Below are positions 35,158 through 47,861 of a stretch of 64,000 nt of DNA, piece after piece. Below the pieces are notes generated by a model. It searched no databases. It had not been told where the DNA came from and was given only the letters and a program-made list of their open reading frames with translations. Source of the stretch: Argopecten irradians (Eukaryota; Mollusca; Bivalvia; Pectinida; Pectinidae); assembly GCF_041381155.1 (NCBI RefSeq), contig NC_091143.1:27901331-27965330 (forward strand), in the 5' to 3' direction. The translations under genes and the position numbers were made by a program. The first letter of the stretch is position 1. Every line of letters starts with the position of its first letter.

Positions 35158-35673
35158 CCCTGCAGGTAGGGCATTAGAATGGTACCTGCTGCCCCTATTG
35201 CATGATCGTAAAAGGCGACTAAATTTAGGATCTTATCTTTTCTCTTCTTATCTTTCCTAATGCCTCCCTTGGCACCGCCTCACTTTTGGCCTTGAGTTGA
35301 GCGTTCGTCCCTGTGAGGAAGGCTCTGGGTTCTGTCCCCTGGTCGAGACACACCAAAGTCTATAAAAGTGGTAGTTTCTGCTCCTGCTTAGCGCTCAGCA
35401 TACAGGGAGTGGGACGACTGGTTCGCCCGTTGTCAGTATAATGTGACCGGGTGGGGTGTGTTGCTCGGTGTCTTCGGCGGCATGCTTCAGTGATATAGCA
35501 CTATAAAAAGGGCAACAGTTCCACTATACAAGAAGACACAACATGAATATACCGCAGCCTTCCAAAACACGCACCTCGCACAAAATACATACAACACGCC
35601 GCATACATGGGAGGCCGTCCTTACATGACCATTGCTGTTAATAGGACGTTAATTAATCAAACAAACAAACAAT
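35158..35673 (+). mobile_element. SINE-like family R1, full copy with ~12-bp target duplication
   Basis: 516 bp, nearly identical to 30640-31173. CATGTAAGGTGG precedes and CATGTAAGGTCG follows. It starts CCCTGCAGGTAGGGC and ends (AAAC)n, inserted just beyond the foldback. Confidence 0.9.
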
Positions 35674-35778
35674 CATGTAAGGTCGAAGCCGAAAAACGAA
35701 ATAAATTATGCTGCATGAAATCATCATCCATACTCCAGATATTACTAAAACTGACGTTATATTTGTTGCTTGTTTTGT

Positions 35779-35915
35779 TTGTTTGATTAATCAACGTCCT
35801 ATTAGCAGTCAGGGTTATGTAAGGAATGCCTCACATGTAAGTAGTGTGTAGCCTGTGTAAAGTGCGAGGTGCGTGTTTTGGGAGACTGTGGTATATTCAT
35901 GTTATGTCTTCTGTA
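35779..35915 (-). repeat. SINE-like family R1, 3' fragment
   Basis: TTTGTTTGATTAATCAACGT followed by a diverged block to GGAGACTGTGGTATATTCAT. 35916-37191 otherwise shows no gene or named repeat. Confidence 0.75.
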
Positions 35916-37191
35916 TCCACCCCTGGACAATCTAACAGTAAAATGAAAGGCAGCTCAGGGGGGAAATCTGCACCAATCGCAGGCCTTCGAAGATTTCCTT
36001 TGACGACTACACAAAGAGCGTCGCCGAATTTTAATGCCACACAATCAACCACAGTGTACCTTTATACGGCTCTTTTGATATATATCAAATGACTCAATTA
36101 CCTGTTCTGTAGCCTCCAGCCGAGCTATAAGCTAGTCCAGGGTTAGATATAACGTCAGTATTAGTAACCCCTGGTTTATCGAGGATGGTATGAAATATAT
36201 ACGAATTGTTACTGTGTCCGGGTTGCAATGAAATTAAATTAAAGAATAAATAGCGTATCCTCGTCTGGCTGTAATCAGGTTACACATTTATATAACCACC
36301 GTGAGGCACATATAAATACCAATGAACAATGAACCATTTGCTGCTCATAGGTATGCATTAATCCCCGCCAATTCTACATATAACTTTTAGAGAGATACCA
36401 TTGTACGGTGATTAAGTTTATATGACAATTTAATTACATATTACTTAAACAATAATTGCACACCCTTATGACACCCAATCATTTATACTAGTTTAAATAA
36501 TATCTATATAATGAATGAATGAATATCATTAAGAAGTGGTTTCTATATGTATATAATGCATTTTGTGTTTGTCTTTTATGTGTGACAACTTTCGTGGCTT
36601 CATTATTACCATACGGTGTCAGTGTTTTTACTATGTTACAATTGTAATTTCCGGTTTTTTAACCCTGGACATGAATACCATGTATTATATAATTGTATTA
36701 GCAAGATAGCCAAATTTGTACTACATCTTTGCTGCTTCTTATTTATAATGCTGAATAGAAATTACAATATTTTGATACGGTAATTACGTCATTAATAAAT
36801 GACCATTTCAACAACATCAATTTAATTATGTTGTCTTTAATAACAGTAAGATAAAAGCAGCAAACGAGATGCAGGTTCTGATCAGGATCAGGCTAACAGA
36901 AAGGTTGTTGTGTGTGACATGTGTGCAAATAAATACCTTATACCTTGACACAATTTCACAAATCATTAGATAATGTCGCGATTTAGAATAAAAAGAGTGC
37001 TTGAGAGAAGGATATTCTCAGCATTGGATTGAGTATAAAGATTTTGATATGAAAATAGACCGCAAAAACAGAGTATATTTTGTATTAGGTCCCCATTATA
37101 CATGATTTTGTCTGTTTTAATCCTTAAATCAAAAACACGTGCAGGTATAAATAAGGTGGGAAATAACTGAAAACAATAAATTGCAACTTAC

Positions 37192-37651
37192 CAAACTGGT
37201 CAAAAAAATAGACCAGCATGACTTAGTAGAGCGATAGGTTTCTAAACAGCTTTAAATCTAGCACTCCAAGTGTTTCTTCTACAAAGCTTCGTCCTATGCT
37301 TCCCTTCATTTTCGAATGCAGAGGCTGGAGTAAAAACGAGGCAGATAGTCCTACTGCCCCGGGTAAAGCCATATATTTAAACGTCATTGTCCAGCCAGCG
37401 TTTTATCAACGGCTTACTGACCACACTAATAACGATCAGTACGACAATGGAGCTAAGATTCGACAGTATCAAGGCCAACATACGTCGTCTTTGGAAGTAC
37501 TCTAGTATTGGTACGATAGCGCAAAGGTACCAACAGCCCAAACCAAGCCCTGTGACAGTACGATAGCGCAAAGGTACCAACAGCCCAAACAAAGCCCTGT
37601 GACAGTACGATAGCGCAAAGGTACCAACAGCCCAAACCAAGCCCTGTGATA
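37192..37651 (-). pseudogene. Copy B pseudo-exon 4 (TM4-TM7), frameshifted
   Basis: GLGLGCWYLCAIVPILEYFQ and RRRMLALILSNLSS align with copy A, then the frame shifts: after ISVVSKPLIKRW the similarity continues in the next frame (MTFKYMALPGAVGLS, FVEETLGVLDLKLF). A TAA interrupts LSLY*VMLVYFFDQF at 37223-37225. The donor TTTG|GTAAGT is still intact. Confidence 0.88.
37511..37651. repeat. Three tandem 47-bp copies over an exon/intron boundary
   Basis: Units at 37511-37557, 37558-37604 and 37605-37651 differ at one or two bases. Each spans the acceptor TCACAG|GGCTTGG and the first coding bases of exon 4. Forty-seven is not a multiple of three, so reading through the units breaks the frame; splicing to the innermost acceptor would not. 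Confidence 0.92.
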
Positions 37652-38275
37652 GAGACAGAAAAACAAATTTACCGATTTATTATAGATGGAATTGTCTCTT
37701 TATATACGAAAACATCGTAAACATTCCATTATTTAAATTATTTAACTCGTTTTGTTATTGTCATGATGGCGGCGCCCATATGAAATATACACTTCGAACA
37801 TTTTATAAAAGATGAGCATTTCCTCTAAAATGGTTATATACATTGAAATATATATTCTATGGAATTTTATCGATAAAGTTTACTTGCATTCTAATTTTCA
37901 GCAAAGAAAACATTTAAAAGGAAAATTAAAATAAATGAGTCCGTCATCATCGATTCAAGAAGAACGCTTCAGTAAACGAACCACTTGTACCAGTTCGGTT
38001 CGACTGGTAGGGTGCGTTCTATTTCAGATACAGCAGATTCGTACATGTACAACTGGTACGAAGCCGTAAATATAATGCATGTAAATGTTAATCTGCTAAG
38101 AATTGAGTTTACATGAACTCTATTGTCATTGAGTTCAATTACGATTAACTTCTTTTGTGTATGATATCAACGAAATGGATTAGTATTTATTTGCAAGACG
38201 ACTTGGTGCGGTTGTAGCTTTTTTATACTACTTGCAATTTATCAATATTCCAAGAACTTAAGTTACGCTTAGCTT

Positions 38276-38803
38276 CCCTGCAGGTAGGGCGTTAGAATTG
38301 TACCTGCTGCCCCTATTGCATGATCGTAAAAGGCGACTAAATTTAGGATCTTATCTTTTCTCTTCTTCCTAACTGACTTTATCTTTCCTAATGCCTCCCT
38401 TGGCACCGCCTCACTTTTGGCCTTGAGTTGAGCGTTCGCCCCTGTGAGGAAGGCTCTGGGTTCTGTCCCCTGGCCGAGACACACCAAAGTCTATAAAAGT
38501 GGTAGTTTCTGCTCCTGCTTAGCGTTCAGCATACAGGGAGTGGGACGGCTGGTTTGCCCGTTGTCAGTATAATGTGACCGGGTGGGGTGTGTTGCTTGGT
38601 GTCTTCGGCGGCATGCTTCAGTGATATAGCACTATAAAAAGGGCAACAGTTCCACTATACAAGAAGACACAACACGAACATACCGCAGTCTCCCAGTACA
38701 CTCACCTCGCACAACATACACGCAACACACCGCATACATGGGAGGCCGTCCTTACATGACCATAGCTGTTAATATGACGTTAATAAATCAAACAGACAAA
38801 CAA
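38276..38803 (+). mobile_element. SINE-like family R1, full copy with 11-bp target duplication
   Basis: 528 bp; ACGCTTAGCTT occurs immediately before (38265-38275) and after (38804-38814). It is nearly identical to the copies at 30640 and 35158, indicating recent activity. 37652-38264 shows nothing recognisable. Confidence 0.92.
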
Positions 38804-41003
38804 ACGCTTAGCTTGCTATAAGATCAAAATAGCAAATTTAAGTTTTAGAATTTTATAATTTAAAATTACAAATGCAGCGATGATGTAACTGAAACATAAT
38901 ATGGAATAGTTTTTTAGGTCACCTGAGACGAAGTCTCAAGTGACCTATTCTAATCGCCTTTTGTCCATCGTCGTGCGTCGTGCGTCGTCCGTCGTATGTC
39001 CGTAAACAATTTACATTTTCAACTTCTTCTCCAAAACTGCTGAAGCAATTTCAATGAAATTTTGCACAAACCTTCTAAGGCATAAGGCCAATCAAAATTG
39101 TGAATGATATGATCCTCACCCCCCAGGGAGCTATGGGAGGGGCTAAAAGGGGTAAAATTGACTAAAATTTCAAAAATCTTCTTCTCCACTCACAGATGTG
39201 ATGGAATTAAATACTCTTCATAGATAGAAAGGTCCTAAGGTCCTTTACAAAAATTGTGAATTATATGACCCTGGGGTCTCAGGTTTCCCCCTGGGGAGGG
39301 GGTTAAGTTTACTATAGTTTATATAGGGAAAACACATTTTTGAGTATTATTTGATCATTTGTAATAGGAAATGAGTCAAATATTGTCAGAATTATCAGTA
39401 TGAGATGGCTATTGAATCCTAGTAACCAGTTTTCCATGACTGACCCCCAGGGGCCTTAGGGGCGGGGTCAAAAGGGGTCAAATAGGCTATAACTTCAAAA
39501 ATCTTCTTCTGAAATTCTGGAAATGGTAGAATCACATACTCTTCATAGATGGAAAGGTCTTGAGGTCCTTTACAAAAATTGTGAATTATATGACCCTGGG
39601 GTCTCACGTTTTCCCCTGGGGAGGGGGTCAAGTTTACTATAGTTTATATAGGGAAAACACATTTATGAGCATATTTTGCTCAATTTTCATAGAAAATGTG
39701 TCAAACTTGTTTAGAATTATTAGCCTGAGATAACATTTTAATATCATATATCTATATTGGTCCTGGTCAACCCCCTCGGGGCAGAGGGGCGGGGCCAAAA
39801 GGGACAAATAGGCTCAAACTTTAAAAATCTTCTTCTTAAATACTGGAAATGGTAGAATCTAATACTCTTCATAGATGGACAGGTCTTAAGGTGTTTTATG
39901 AAAATTGTGAATTATATTACCCTTGGGTCTCATGTTTCCCCCTGGGGAGGGGGTTAAGTTTACAATAGTTTATATAGGGAAAACACATTTTTGAGCATTA
40001 TTTAGTCATTAAAATAGGAAATTAGTCAATTGTTGTCAGTATTATCCCTATGTGATGGCCATTGAATCTTATCAACAAATTTTCCATGACTGATCCCCAG
40101 GGGCCTTAGGGATGGGGCCAAAACGGGTCAAATAGGCTAAAACTTTAAAAATCTTCTTCTGAAATACTGGAACTGGTAGAATCAAATACTCTGCATAGAT
40201 GGAGAGGTCTTAAAGTCCTTTACAAAAATTGTGAATTATATGACCCTGGGGTCTCATGTTTCCCCCTGGGGAGGGGGTCAAAGGAGTAGGTGCAATAAAG
40301 GTCAATTTTGGCCCCAACAGAGATTGCCTTTATTTTGATACTACATATACATCAATATATGGGAATTATAAAATGCACACTTTCAATACATTCTGTTATG
40401 TTGTTGCCTAGCAACAGGCCTGGCAACGAGCATACAGTATTGATGCTAAAACAGACATTTGAATTGCTTTTAAAAATTTCTAACGTGTAGATTAAGGTGG
40501 AAACTTTAAGAAAGTTAGTACTTTGTGATGTGTATAAGAAATCATCGAAACCATGTCATGTTTTCACAACACTTAACCATATTATAGCCCATAGTTACAC
40601 CATAGCAACCATTTTCTCTCCATAGCAACAACACTCTAGACACTAAAACACAAAATAATGAGATTTTAAACATATTTAATCAATCTAATTTTACGTCTGT
40701 TCATTCCATTTCTGTATTTCAGTTGTCGGTATTATTCTGACATTATTTAATCATCTAATTCTATTTGAGGGTAACGTAGAAATAAAAACAACAGGGCAGT
40801 CTTCACATTTCTGGAATTTTATATCAAAGTCCCAAAATTATAGCAACAACGTAATATAATCACAATCTTATGGCACTACTACAATACGGTACTACTTTAC
40901 GATATGTATTGTAATTATGTAATTATGTAAATTAACACCGTTGTAAGCTCAATGGCTTCTGGAGGCGTATCCTTGTATACAATAGTTGTCCAATCAAGTA
41001 ACA

Positions 41004-41945
41004 TTAAAAACATGTAGGAGTAAATTTAGAGGGCTCATTGTGCCAGTGCTTGTTCAGGCGTGACTTAAATGAGTTCAGAGTCATCGCAGATACCACATTT
41101 TCAGGTAGACTGTTCCATGTATCCACAGTTCTACTGTTGAATTTGTTCTTTGTGACATTCAATCTTGCCCCGCGCTTCAGAATCTTTTTTGAGTGCCCTC
41201 TGGTGACAGTAACAGGAGACATTGTAAAGAGCTTGTCCTTGTCCATAATATCGATATCATTGATTATTTTGTAGACCTGGACAATATCTGCTCGTTTCCG
41301 TCGATATTGAAGACTTGGTATTCCTAGTGATCTGAGACTTTGTTCATACGTCAGATTGTGTAAACCTTTCACTCTTTTTGTAGCTCGTCTTTGGACATTT
41401 TCAATCAAAATTAGGTCCTTAATGGAAATTTGGTTCCAAACGCACGATCCGTATTCCAGATGAGGCCTGACAAGAATTTTTGTAAAGGTTCAAAAACATG
41501 TCTTTGTTGATATAGCTAAATGTTTTGAATATCAATCCTGTAATTCGGTTGGCTTTAGAGACTGAATTATTTACATGTTGACTAAAATTTGAGGTGAGAA
41601 TCGAATGTAACACCAAGATCTTTTTCCGAACTACATTTGCTTATTTCTTCATTTGTGCCCATTTTGTAGCAGAAGTTGTCATGTTTGATAATAAATTTCC
41701 AATAGACATGTGTTTGCACTTTTTGGTGTTTAAATTCCATGTTCCATGTCTCAGACCATTTAATGATATTGTCGACGTCGTTCTGTAGGTCTAGTCTGTC
41801 TCTGATACATCCAATTACCCTTCATCAGCTTAGCGTCGTCGGCAAACATTTTCACGACCGAGTTTTAAAAAACTTCAGGCATATCATTGATAAATATCAA
41901 GAACAAAACAAAATCGGCCCGAGGACGCTCCCCCTGGGGGACGTA
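41004..41945 (-). pseudogene. 5'-truncated non-LTR retrotransposon reverse transcriptase
   Basis: Reading the minus strand from about 41945 there is a VPxG-like block, then FLIFINDMPEV and MFADDAKL (the RT catalytic F/YADD box) in shifted frames. A middle frame follows (QHVNNSVSKANRITGLIFKT), then an open 134-codon C-terminal frame with IENVQRRATKRVKGL and DTWNSLPENVVSA, typical of Jockey/CR1-like RT C-termini. Several frameshifts; dead. No endonuclease domain remains. Confidence 0.85.
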
Positions 41946-42761
41946 TTACATGTAATAAACGCTCGCTATTTACAAAAGTAAACTCGACAGTACTCTAATT
42001 CATGTAAATATTTTCAAGCGCAATAAACGAAGATAATAGATTTAGATACATGTACAGCAGGTCATGTTTAATTTAAAAGCATTTTTCAACCGCGCAAGTG
42101 ACTTCGGTCTTGCACTTTTTCAATGTGTTCGAGAGGTTTGTATCCTGTTCTGGGAATTACGTTACGTCACATAGATCTACCCTTTCTTATCAATTAATAA
42201 GCTGTTTTTATGTTATTTACTTTCAAGCATGATCTTTTAATGTAAGAAAATACTTTTGACAAGCAACGCCAGTGTCCTTGCAGTGGTTTATTCCTAAATA
42301 TTTAGTACTAATACTGGTAGCATGGCAACCATACAGTCTTTCATTAAGAAGTGTCCCTTTTTCACAATCATATAAAATTAATCGCTTAGGCATCCTACCA
42401 TACAGATGTAAATATAATCAACGCTCAGATAATGCACGAACAACAATTTGTATACATGTACATGTATATGCATTTTAACATTTGATCACAGTAAAGTCAA
42501 TGGTTACATGTATAACTACCGGGAAGTATGTACATAGTACATATGTTGACTATGGTAATGGTGTCCTTATTATTATTATTTTTTAATTATGTCAACTTGA
42601 ATAAAGGAGAAAAATAGATTGAACAACATATTCACATACGGTTATATATGGGTTAAGAATGTTCCTGGTTCAATATTTCTAAATATAATATTTTAAATTG
42701 TAAATGGAACTATAGGCATACTATAATAACACATGTAGGTATAGGCCTAACATATTATTAC

Positions 42762-43134
42762 TAAAAGGCCCGCTACCTCTCCGAAAGGGCTCTTTATTCT
42801 AAAATTGGAAAGTAAAACGAGATTGATAAGTTTGTAGATTTGCAAAAGTTATTAGCGTTCTGTTAATACTTCAATTGGCAACACATTCTGACTAATTTAT
42901 TCAAAATAACCCTAATGCTATTTTCATAACGCGGGTCGTATTATTTTTAGCCGTCGTCCTGACTGCGCCAGACAGCAAAACAGGGAACTGTTAAAATAGA
43001 TTACGAAGGAAAGCTTGCATTTGTAAAGTGTTGAAGCCTTGTGTTAGGTCATCGATAAATAATAATTTTCTTACACAATTAATGTTATTGAAATAATATT
43101 ATTTCTTTATTTCGGAAAGGTAATGGGTCTTTAA
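42762..43134. mobile_element. MITE family M2
   Basis: AAAAGGCCCGCTACCTCTCC at the left and GGAAAGGTAATGGGTCTTTA at the right form the TIRs. The internal block ATTTTCATAACGCGGGTCGT is shared with 63629-64000. Confidence 0.8.
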
Positions 43135-45295
43135 TATATAAATATATATATATTTTTTTAGGAAAAGATGAATTGATAATTTCATTAAAAGTTTGGGTTC
43201 AGAAATTAAAAAAATGTATATATGTATAAATGTCGATTCGGACTCACTACCTTCGGAACAGGGGACAGAACGTCACGACTGCCACGCAAAAATGAAAATA
43301 TGTATCCTTAATAATCTGTAGCACTCTAATGTAAACAATTTTTTGCTCGATTAGATTTTATTATATAAAGGTATATAACGCCTTTATGATATAAATACAT
43401 CTATCACATATAGAGATAAAATAACTACAGTAGTTAAACCCATGTCCAGTGTCCTACCGTATTGCACTACTCTAGCCTAGCTAGTAGGCCTGACTGTAGA
43501 ATCGCCAACTTTTCAGATTTTCAAAATTAAAAAATGAACATTTTTTCACATAAAACACACAGGCTTATACATGAAAATGGTGTCAATGAATAGGATTTAC
43601 TGTATGACGGAATGATCTATGTTGAACTGAACGTTAGTAGGCCTACCAACGATACATGGCTTCGAATTTTCAGTGACGTACCGAAATGTCAAGTCATTGA
43701 CGGGGTCCCATCTATGATCAAAATACCTCTCGTGAGATATACAGTAGTAAATCTATAGACTATATATATTAAGAAGAGTATACTTGATTCTTCAATTGAA
43801 CATCACGATCCATGTTGAAACGACCGGGAAGACAATGTATATAGAAAATCAGCGTAAACATCGCCAGTTACGCTGTGTCAAAACACCGAGTACATTATAA
43901 AGGCGGGACCGTAATCCGGGCAAAAGAATACGGACACTATTTTTATCGCAACGTTTTTCGCTTCAGAAAATTGAGAAAGGCGCTTACTGCATGGAGTAAT
44001 AATTTTATACATCGTCATAAAACTAATCAAAATAATTATTAATATTATTATTCCTTAGTTCATATATGCACAGTGAATATGTTTCCGATTTATTTTTTCC
44101 GGATAAATAATAGCCGTGCCCTATACCGTTTTATGTTATTATTACCGCCGCTGCGATCTCTGGTTCGTTAATTTCATAGAATTTTCTTTTTTTCGGATTG
44201 GCCGCATTTGTGTCCAAATTCGACATTTTGCATAAAGATTACCATTTTTATGTTGGTTCTGTTGACAAAAAATGGTGTTTGGACAAAGCTGCGGCCAATG
44301 TGAAAACTACGCTTTTTCAAGCCATTTTTGCAAGAAAATGTATAAAAATGCATGAAATGAAATGGCCTAAATATATCGTCTTTTAACCCATCTACAAATA
44401 CTGTAAGTGGAAAATCATCTTTGATTGCGAAAATATCGATACTCAACTCTTTTGGAAAGCTGTGTTTGTGAGATTTGACATTGTTTGAATTTCTATACAT
44501 TCTGGGGCCATAATTGCCCCTTATAGTACCTACTCCTTTACTTTAGTTTATATAGGAAAAACACATTTATGAACATTATTTGCCTATTTTTCATAGGAAA
44601 TTAGTCAAACTGGGTTAGAATTGTTAGCCTGAGATAGCATTTTAACATCATATCCATATTGTTCATGACTGACCCCCAGGGACCAGAGGGGCGGAGCCAA
44701 AAGGGGTCAAAATGGTAATTTCAAAAATCTTCTTTTTGAATTCACAGATTTGATGGAACCAGATACTCTTGATAGATTGGAAGGTCTTAAGGCCCTTTAC
44801 AAAAAATTGTGAATTTCATGGTCCTGGGATCTCAGATTTTCCCCTGGGGAGGGGGTCAAATTTACTATAGTTTATAAAGGAAAAACACATTTAGGAACAT
44901 TATTTGCTTAGTTTTCATAGGAAATTAGTCAATCTGGGTTAGAATTATTAGCCTGAGATAGCATTTTAACATCATATCCATATTGGTCTTGGCCGACCCC
45001 CAGAGGCCAGAGGGGTGGGGCCAAAAGGGGTCAAAATGGATAACATTTCAAAAATCTTTCTTTTGAATTCACATAATCTTCATAGATTAAAAAGTCAAAT
45101 TTATAAAATCACTGACTGACTTCAAGGGCCTGATGGGCCAATATATAGTGTTTATATGCATGTCTTTGTTTCATTCTGTATCTGAAATCAGGTGACCGTT
45201 AAGGCCTATGGGCCTCTTGTTGTTTTATCGAAATAATAAGTCATTTTAACAAAATATTAATTCGTTTAAACGAAATATTATTTTGTTTTAACGAA

Positions 45296-45797
45296 ATGTT
45301 TTATTTTCTAAACGAATTAATTGAACAATACTTTAATAATGAAAACCCATATTTGTTAAGAAATGAAAGATTATTTGCAATTCCTTTTAGTAGATCTACC
45401 ATTTATGCTAATAGTTTTATTCCAAAAATTCTGAAAGAATATAATGAACTTGCACGTAGATTTGATTTAACCAATATCACCTCTATTAACCAATTTAAAA
45501 AAACTTCTAAACCAAAATATTAGTGATATTACACCCACAGATAATTCTTAGGGCAAAAGGAAAGACAATATTCTGATATGTCAAATACGGAACTGCTGTA
45601 GTAATTTAAACTTTGATCTTTATAATGATCACTTAGCAGAATCAACATTGTGCGAGTGTGGTAATGCATATGAAACCACTGAACATTACTTCTTCTCCTG
45701 TAGTAAATACAATGAACAGCGCAGAACTCTCCAAAATAAGGTAATAAATTTTACCCATAACCACTTTGACCTTCAAATACTTTTTGTCTGGCTGTAA
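45296..45797 (+). pseudogene. 3' end of a LINE reverse transcriptase protein (second family)
   Basis: A first frame (to 45523) has RNERLFAIPFSRSTIYANSF. After a frameshift it continues as RNCCSNLNFDLYNDHL with CECGNAYETTEHYFFSC and EQRRTLQNKV to a stop near 45797. The C-x-C-x(9)-H-x(4)-C zinc-binding pattern at the C-terminus is typical of certain molluscan non-LTR elements and differs from the one at 41004. 5' truncated. Confidence 0.8.
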
Positions 45798-45899
45798 TGA
45801 TTGTAATAATGAAACAAACTTGAAAATATTTCAGTGTACACTAGATTTTTTAAGGGCTACTAATAGATTTCATAACATTTAACCACCATCATAATTGTT

Positions 45900-47129
45900 T
45901 TACTTATTGATTCTTCCTTTTGTACTTCTAATTGTATGGTTCATCAATAACTTTGAAGAATTGATTAACTAATCGTGGTTAAAGATACCATACCTTAATT
46001 AATAAAATTAGTGTTCTGAAAAACACTTCTATAATAGCATCTGTTCCGATGGGCATTTATCATTTATTAGTTGTAAATTTTACGTATTATTATATAAATT
46101 GTGATACTATTTAAAATATATTATTAATACATTTATCTTAGCTACATATTTGTTTAGGTAATTGTTAAAATTAATGCATGTGTCATGACAAGTTTAATTT
46201 AGACCAAACTTTATCTCAATATTCTGCAATATTTTATCTTTTAAATCATATACATGAATACAGCAGCCATGGTAGAATTTCTGAATCCCATTGGTGGATG
46301 ACCATCGGCTTATTATATAATTAGCCACATGGACTTTCTGGTCTGTATCTGGTGGGTGAAGGTAATTTCCTCATGGCTGCTGCATTCTCATTTCTTCATT
46401 ATTATACTTTTTGAAAAACTAAATTACTATCTATAATCTCATTAATAATATATCATATATTTTCATGAATTCTGAAACATATACTTTCAAGTGCTTTTAA
46501 ATACTCTTTCTTGTCATTTGTATATATACATTTTGTTACCAGGGAGAGAACTTACATAGGCACTACCTGTTGTTCGATCCTATTTCAACTTGTTTGAAAT
46601 AAAATTTTGTTGAGATTGAAATGTTTTATTTCGTTTAAACAAAGTAACAGTAAGGTATTAATACATAACCGTTTTGGTATCAAACATTTTATGGGATTGA
46701 GGGTCAAAATATAACTCAGAGGGTCAAAGGGCTGATGGCTTATATCAAAACTCGTGGACTGATCAGAGAGTTTGTATACCACAAACAGGGTGATATCACG
46801 CACCCCTGGGTGATACAACATCCCTCAGAAAGTGATATATTGTACCCCATTACAGTGATGTCACACACCTCTCTGACTCTGTTACGTTCTATTTGTAGTT
46901 AATAAATTAAAGATGCGAACTCCCGACCTTTTTTAACAAAATTCTTTACAGAAATTAGATTTGATATAGTTAAATAGTTAATATTTTTTACTGTAAGTTT
47001 CGTACTACATACTGTACGGTTTCTGTAAATCATGCAATTTCATGAATATCAGCTAATGATGTTTATTAGCAACTTATTTTGTTTATTTGCGAAATACGAT
47101 AACAATACTATTGTTAATATTGTGTCTAC
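45900..47129. other. No recognisable gene
   Basis: AT-rich DNA with one diverged inner stretch near 46260-46400; no domain, no splice-supported frame. Confidence 0.45.
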
Positions 47130-47493
47130 TTAAAGATGCTCCACCGCTGACAAATGGTATTTTTTCATTATCAAAAACAGGAGCAGACGATTTAGTATTT
47201 TTCTTCAGTTACAAAAGTTACTTACTTTACACCATTATCACCGTTGAAAAGTTTGAGCTTCTATTTTTACTTCAAGTTAAAAATATGACAAATAATTAAT
47301 TGCATCCCGAAAAAAATCCGTGGCACTATATCCTATATGGAATGATGTACTGATTGCGCATATCCCAAAGGAAAATAGATTATTTTTTTATCGTTTTTTG
47401 TGTTAATAAGACATATATAAACACTATTAAACACCAATTATTGTTCAAATGATGAATGTCATTTATGGTCTGTCGGCGATGGAGCATCTTTAA
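47130..47493. mobile_element. MITE family M1 copy
   Basis: 364 bp bounded by TTAAAGATGCTCCACCGCTG and GGCGATGGAGCATCTTTAA. TTAA at each edge could be the target duplication or part of the TIR. Confidence 0.9.
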
Positions 47494-47679
47494 GAAGAGA
47501 AAATACACTAAACATGTATAATGTTAATGGCATGCCCATTTAGACATCACTTCCGTAATCAGTATATGCCTTTGAGCATGGCAACATTTATCGATTATGG
47601 CCTGGTTGAGAAGGCACTATTGCCTCATAGTATTGTCAAGGGATGGAATGGTGAATGACGAAGGGAAATATGAGACGAC

Positions 47680-47790
47680 CCGCATTATTATAAGTAATGA
47701 TTAATTTAATTTGATTATTAACGATAAAATCTCATTTTATATTTCCATTTTAAGAATCAAAAAACCGTTTCGGAAAAGTAGTTGTAAAGC
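47680..47790. repeat. MITE family M2 fragment
   Basis: It begins at GACGACCCGCATTATTATAA and ends near CCGTTTCGGAAAAGTAGTTG, matching one half of family M2 in reverse. Confidence 0.6.
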
Positions 47791-47861
47791 TTAATATGTA
47801 AGAAAAAAGTAACGATAGTTTAATGTCAGAAATATAATCATTTAAACGAACAAGAACTCAC

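Larger units (their letters stand above)
40280..44539. mobile_element. 4.26-kb insert with imperfect ~37-bp TIRs
   Basis: The left end AAAGGAGTAGGTGCAATAAA and the inverted right end AAAGGAGTAGGTACTATAAG match, and both continue to a GGCCCC block. The host repeat sequence continues on either side, so this is one insertion. The target duplication could not be resolved. The interior has no transposase I can recognise; it holds a truncated LINE (41004-41945), an M2 MITE and AT-rich DNA. Confidence 0.7.
38936..45222 (+). repeat. Bivalve element with ~325-bp internal repeats, interrupted
   Basis: The left end is a palindrome (GGTCACCTGAGACGAAGTCTCAAGTGACC) followed by CGTCGTGCG repeats; the right end is GGTGACCGTTAAGGCCTATG then GGGCCTCTTGTT. 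Between them, modules with 'gaccctggggtctca' recur at about 39267, 39592, 39918 and 40242 (period about 325 bp), and again in the right part near 44820. The array appears to stop at about 40279 and resume at 44540, around a 4.26-kb insert. No conserved coding frame is seen. It is the opposite-orientation relative of 3481-4806. Confidence 0.8.

Noticed and set aside
37377-37640. Repeated peptide frames over 37.4-37.6 kb as a tandem-repeat protein
   Set aside because: The repetition comes from the 47-bp triplication at a pseudo-exon boundary, not from a repeat-containing protein.
30707-38487. Minus-strand frames in R1 (63-72 aa) that look alike between copies
   Set aside because: They start and stop at different points in each copy and arise from shared SINE sequence.
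44174-44500. A 108-codon minus-strand frame near the right end of the 4.26-kb insert
   Set aside because: It is the longest frame there but shows no catalytic triad or DNA-binding pattern of a transposase; it could not be supported.
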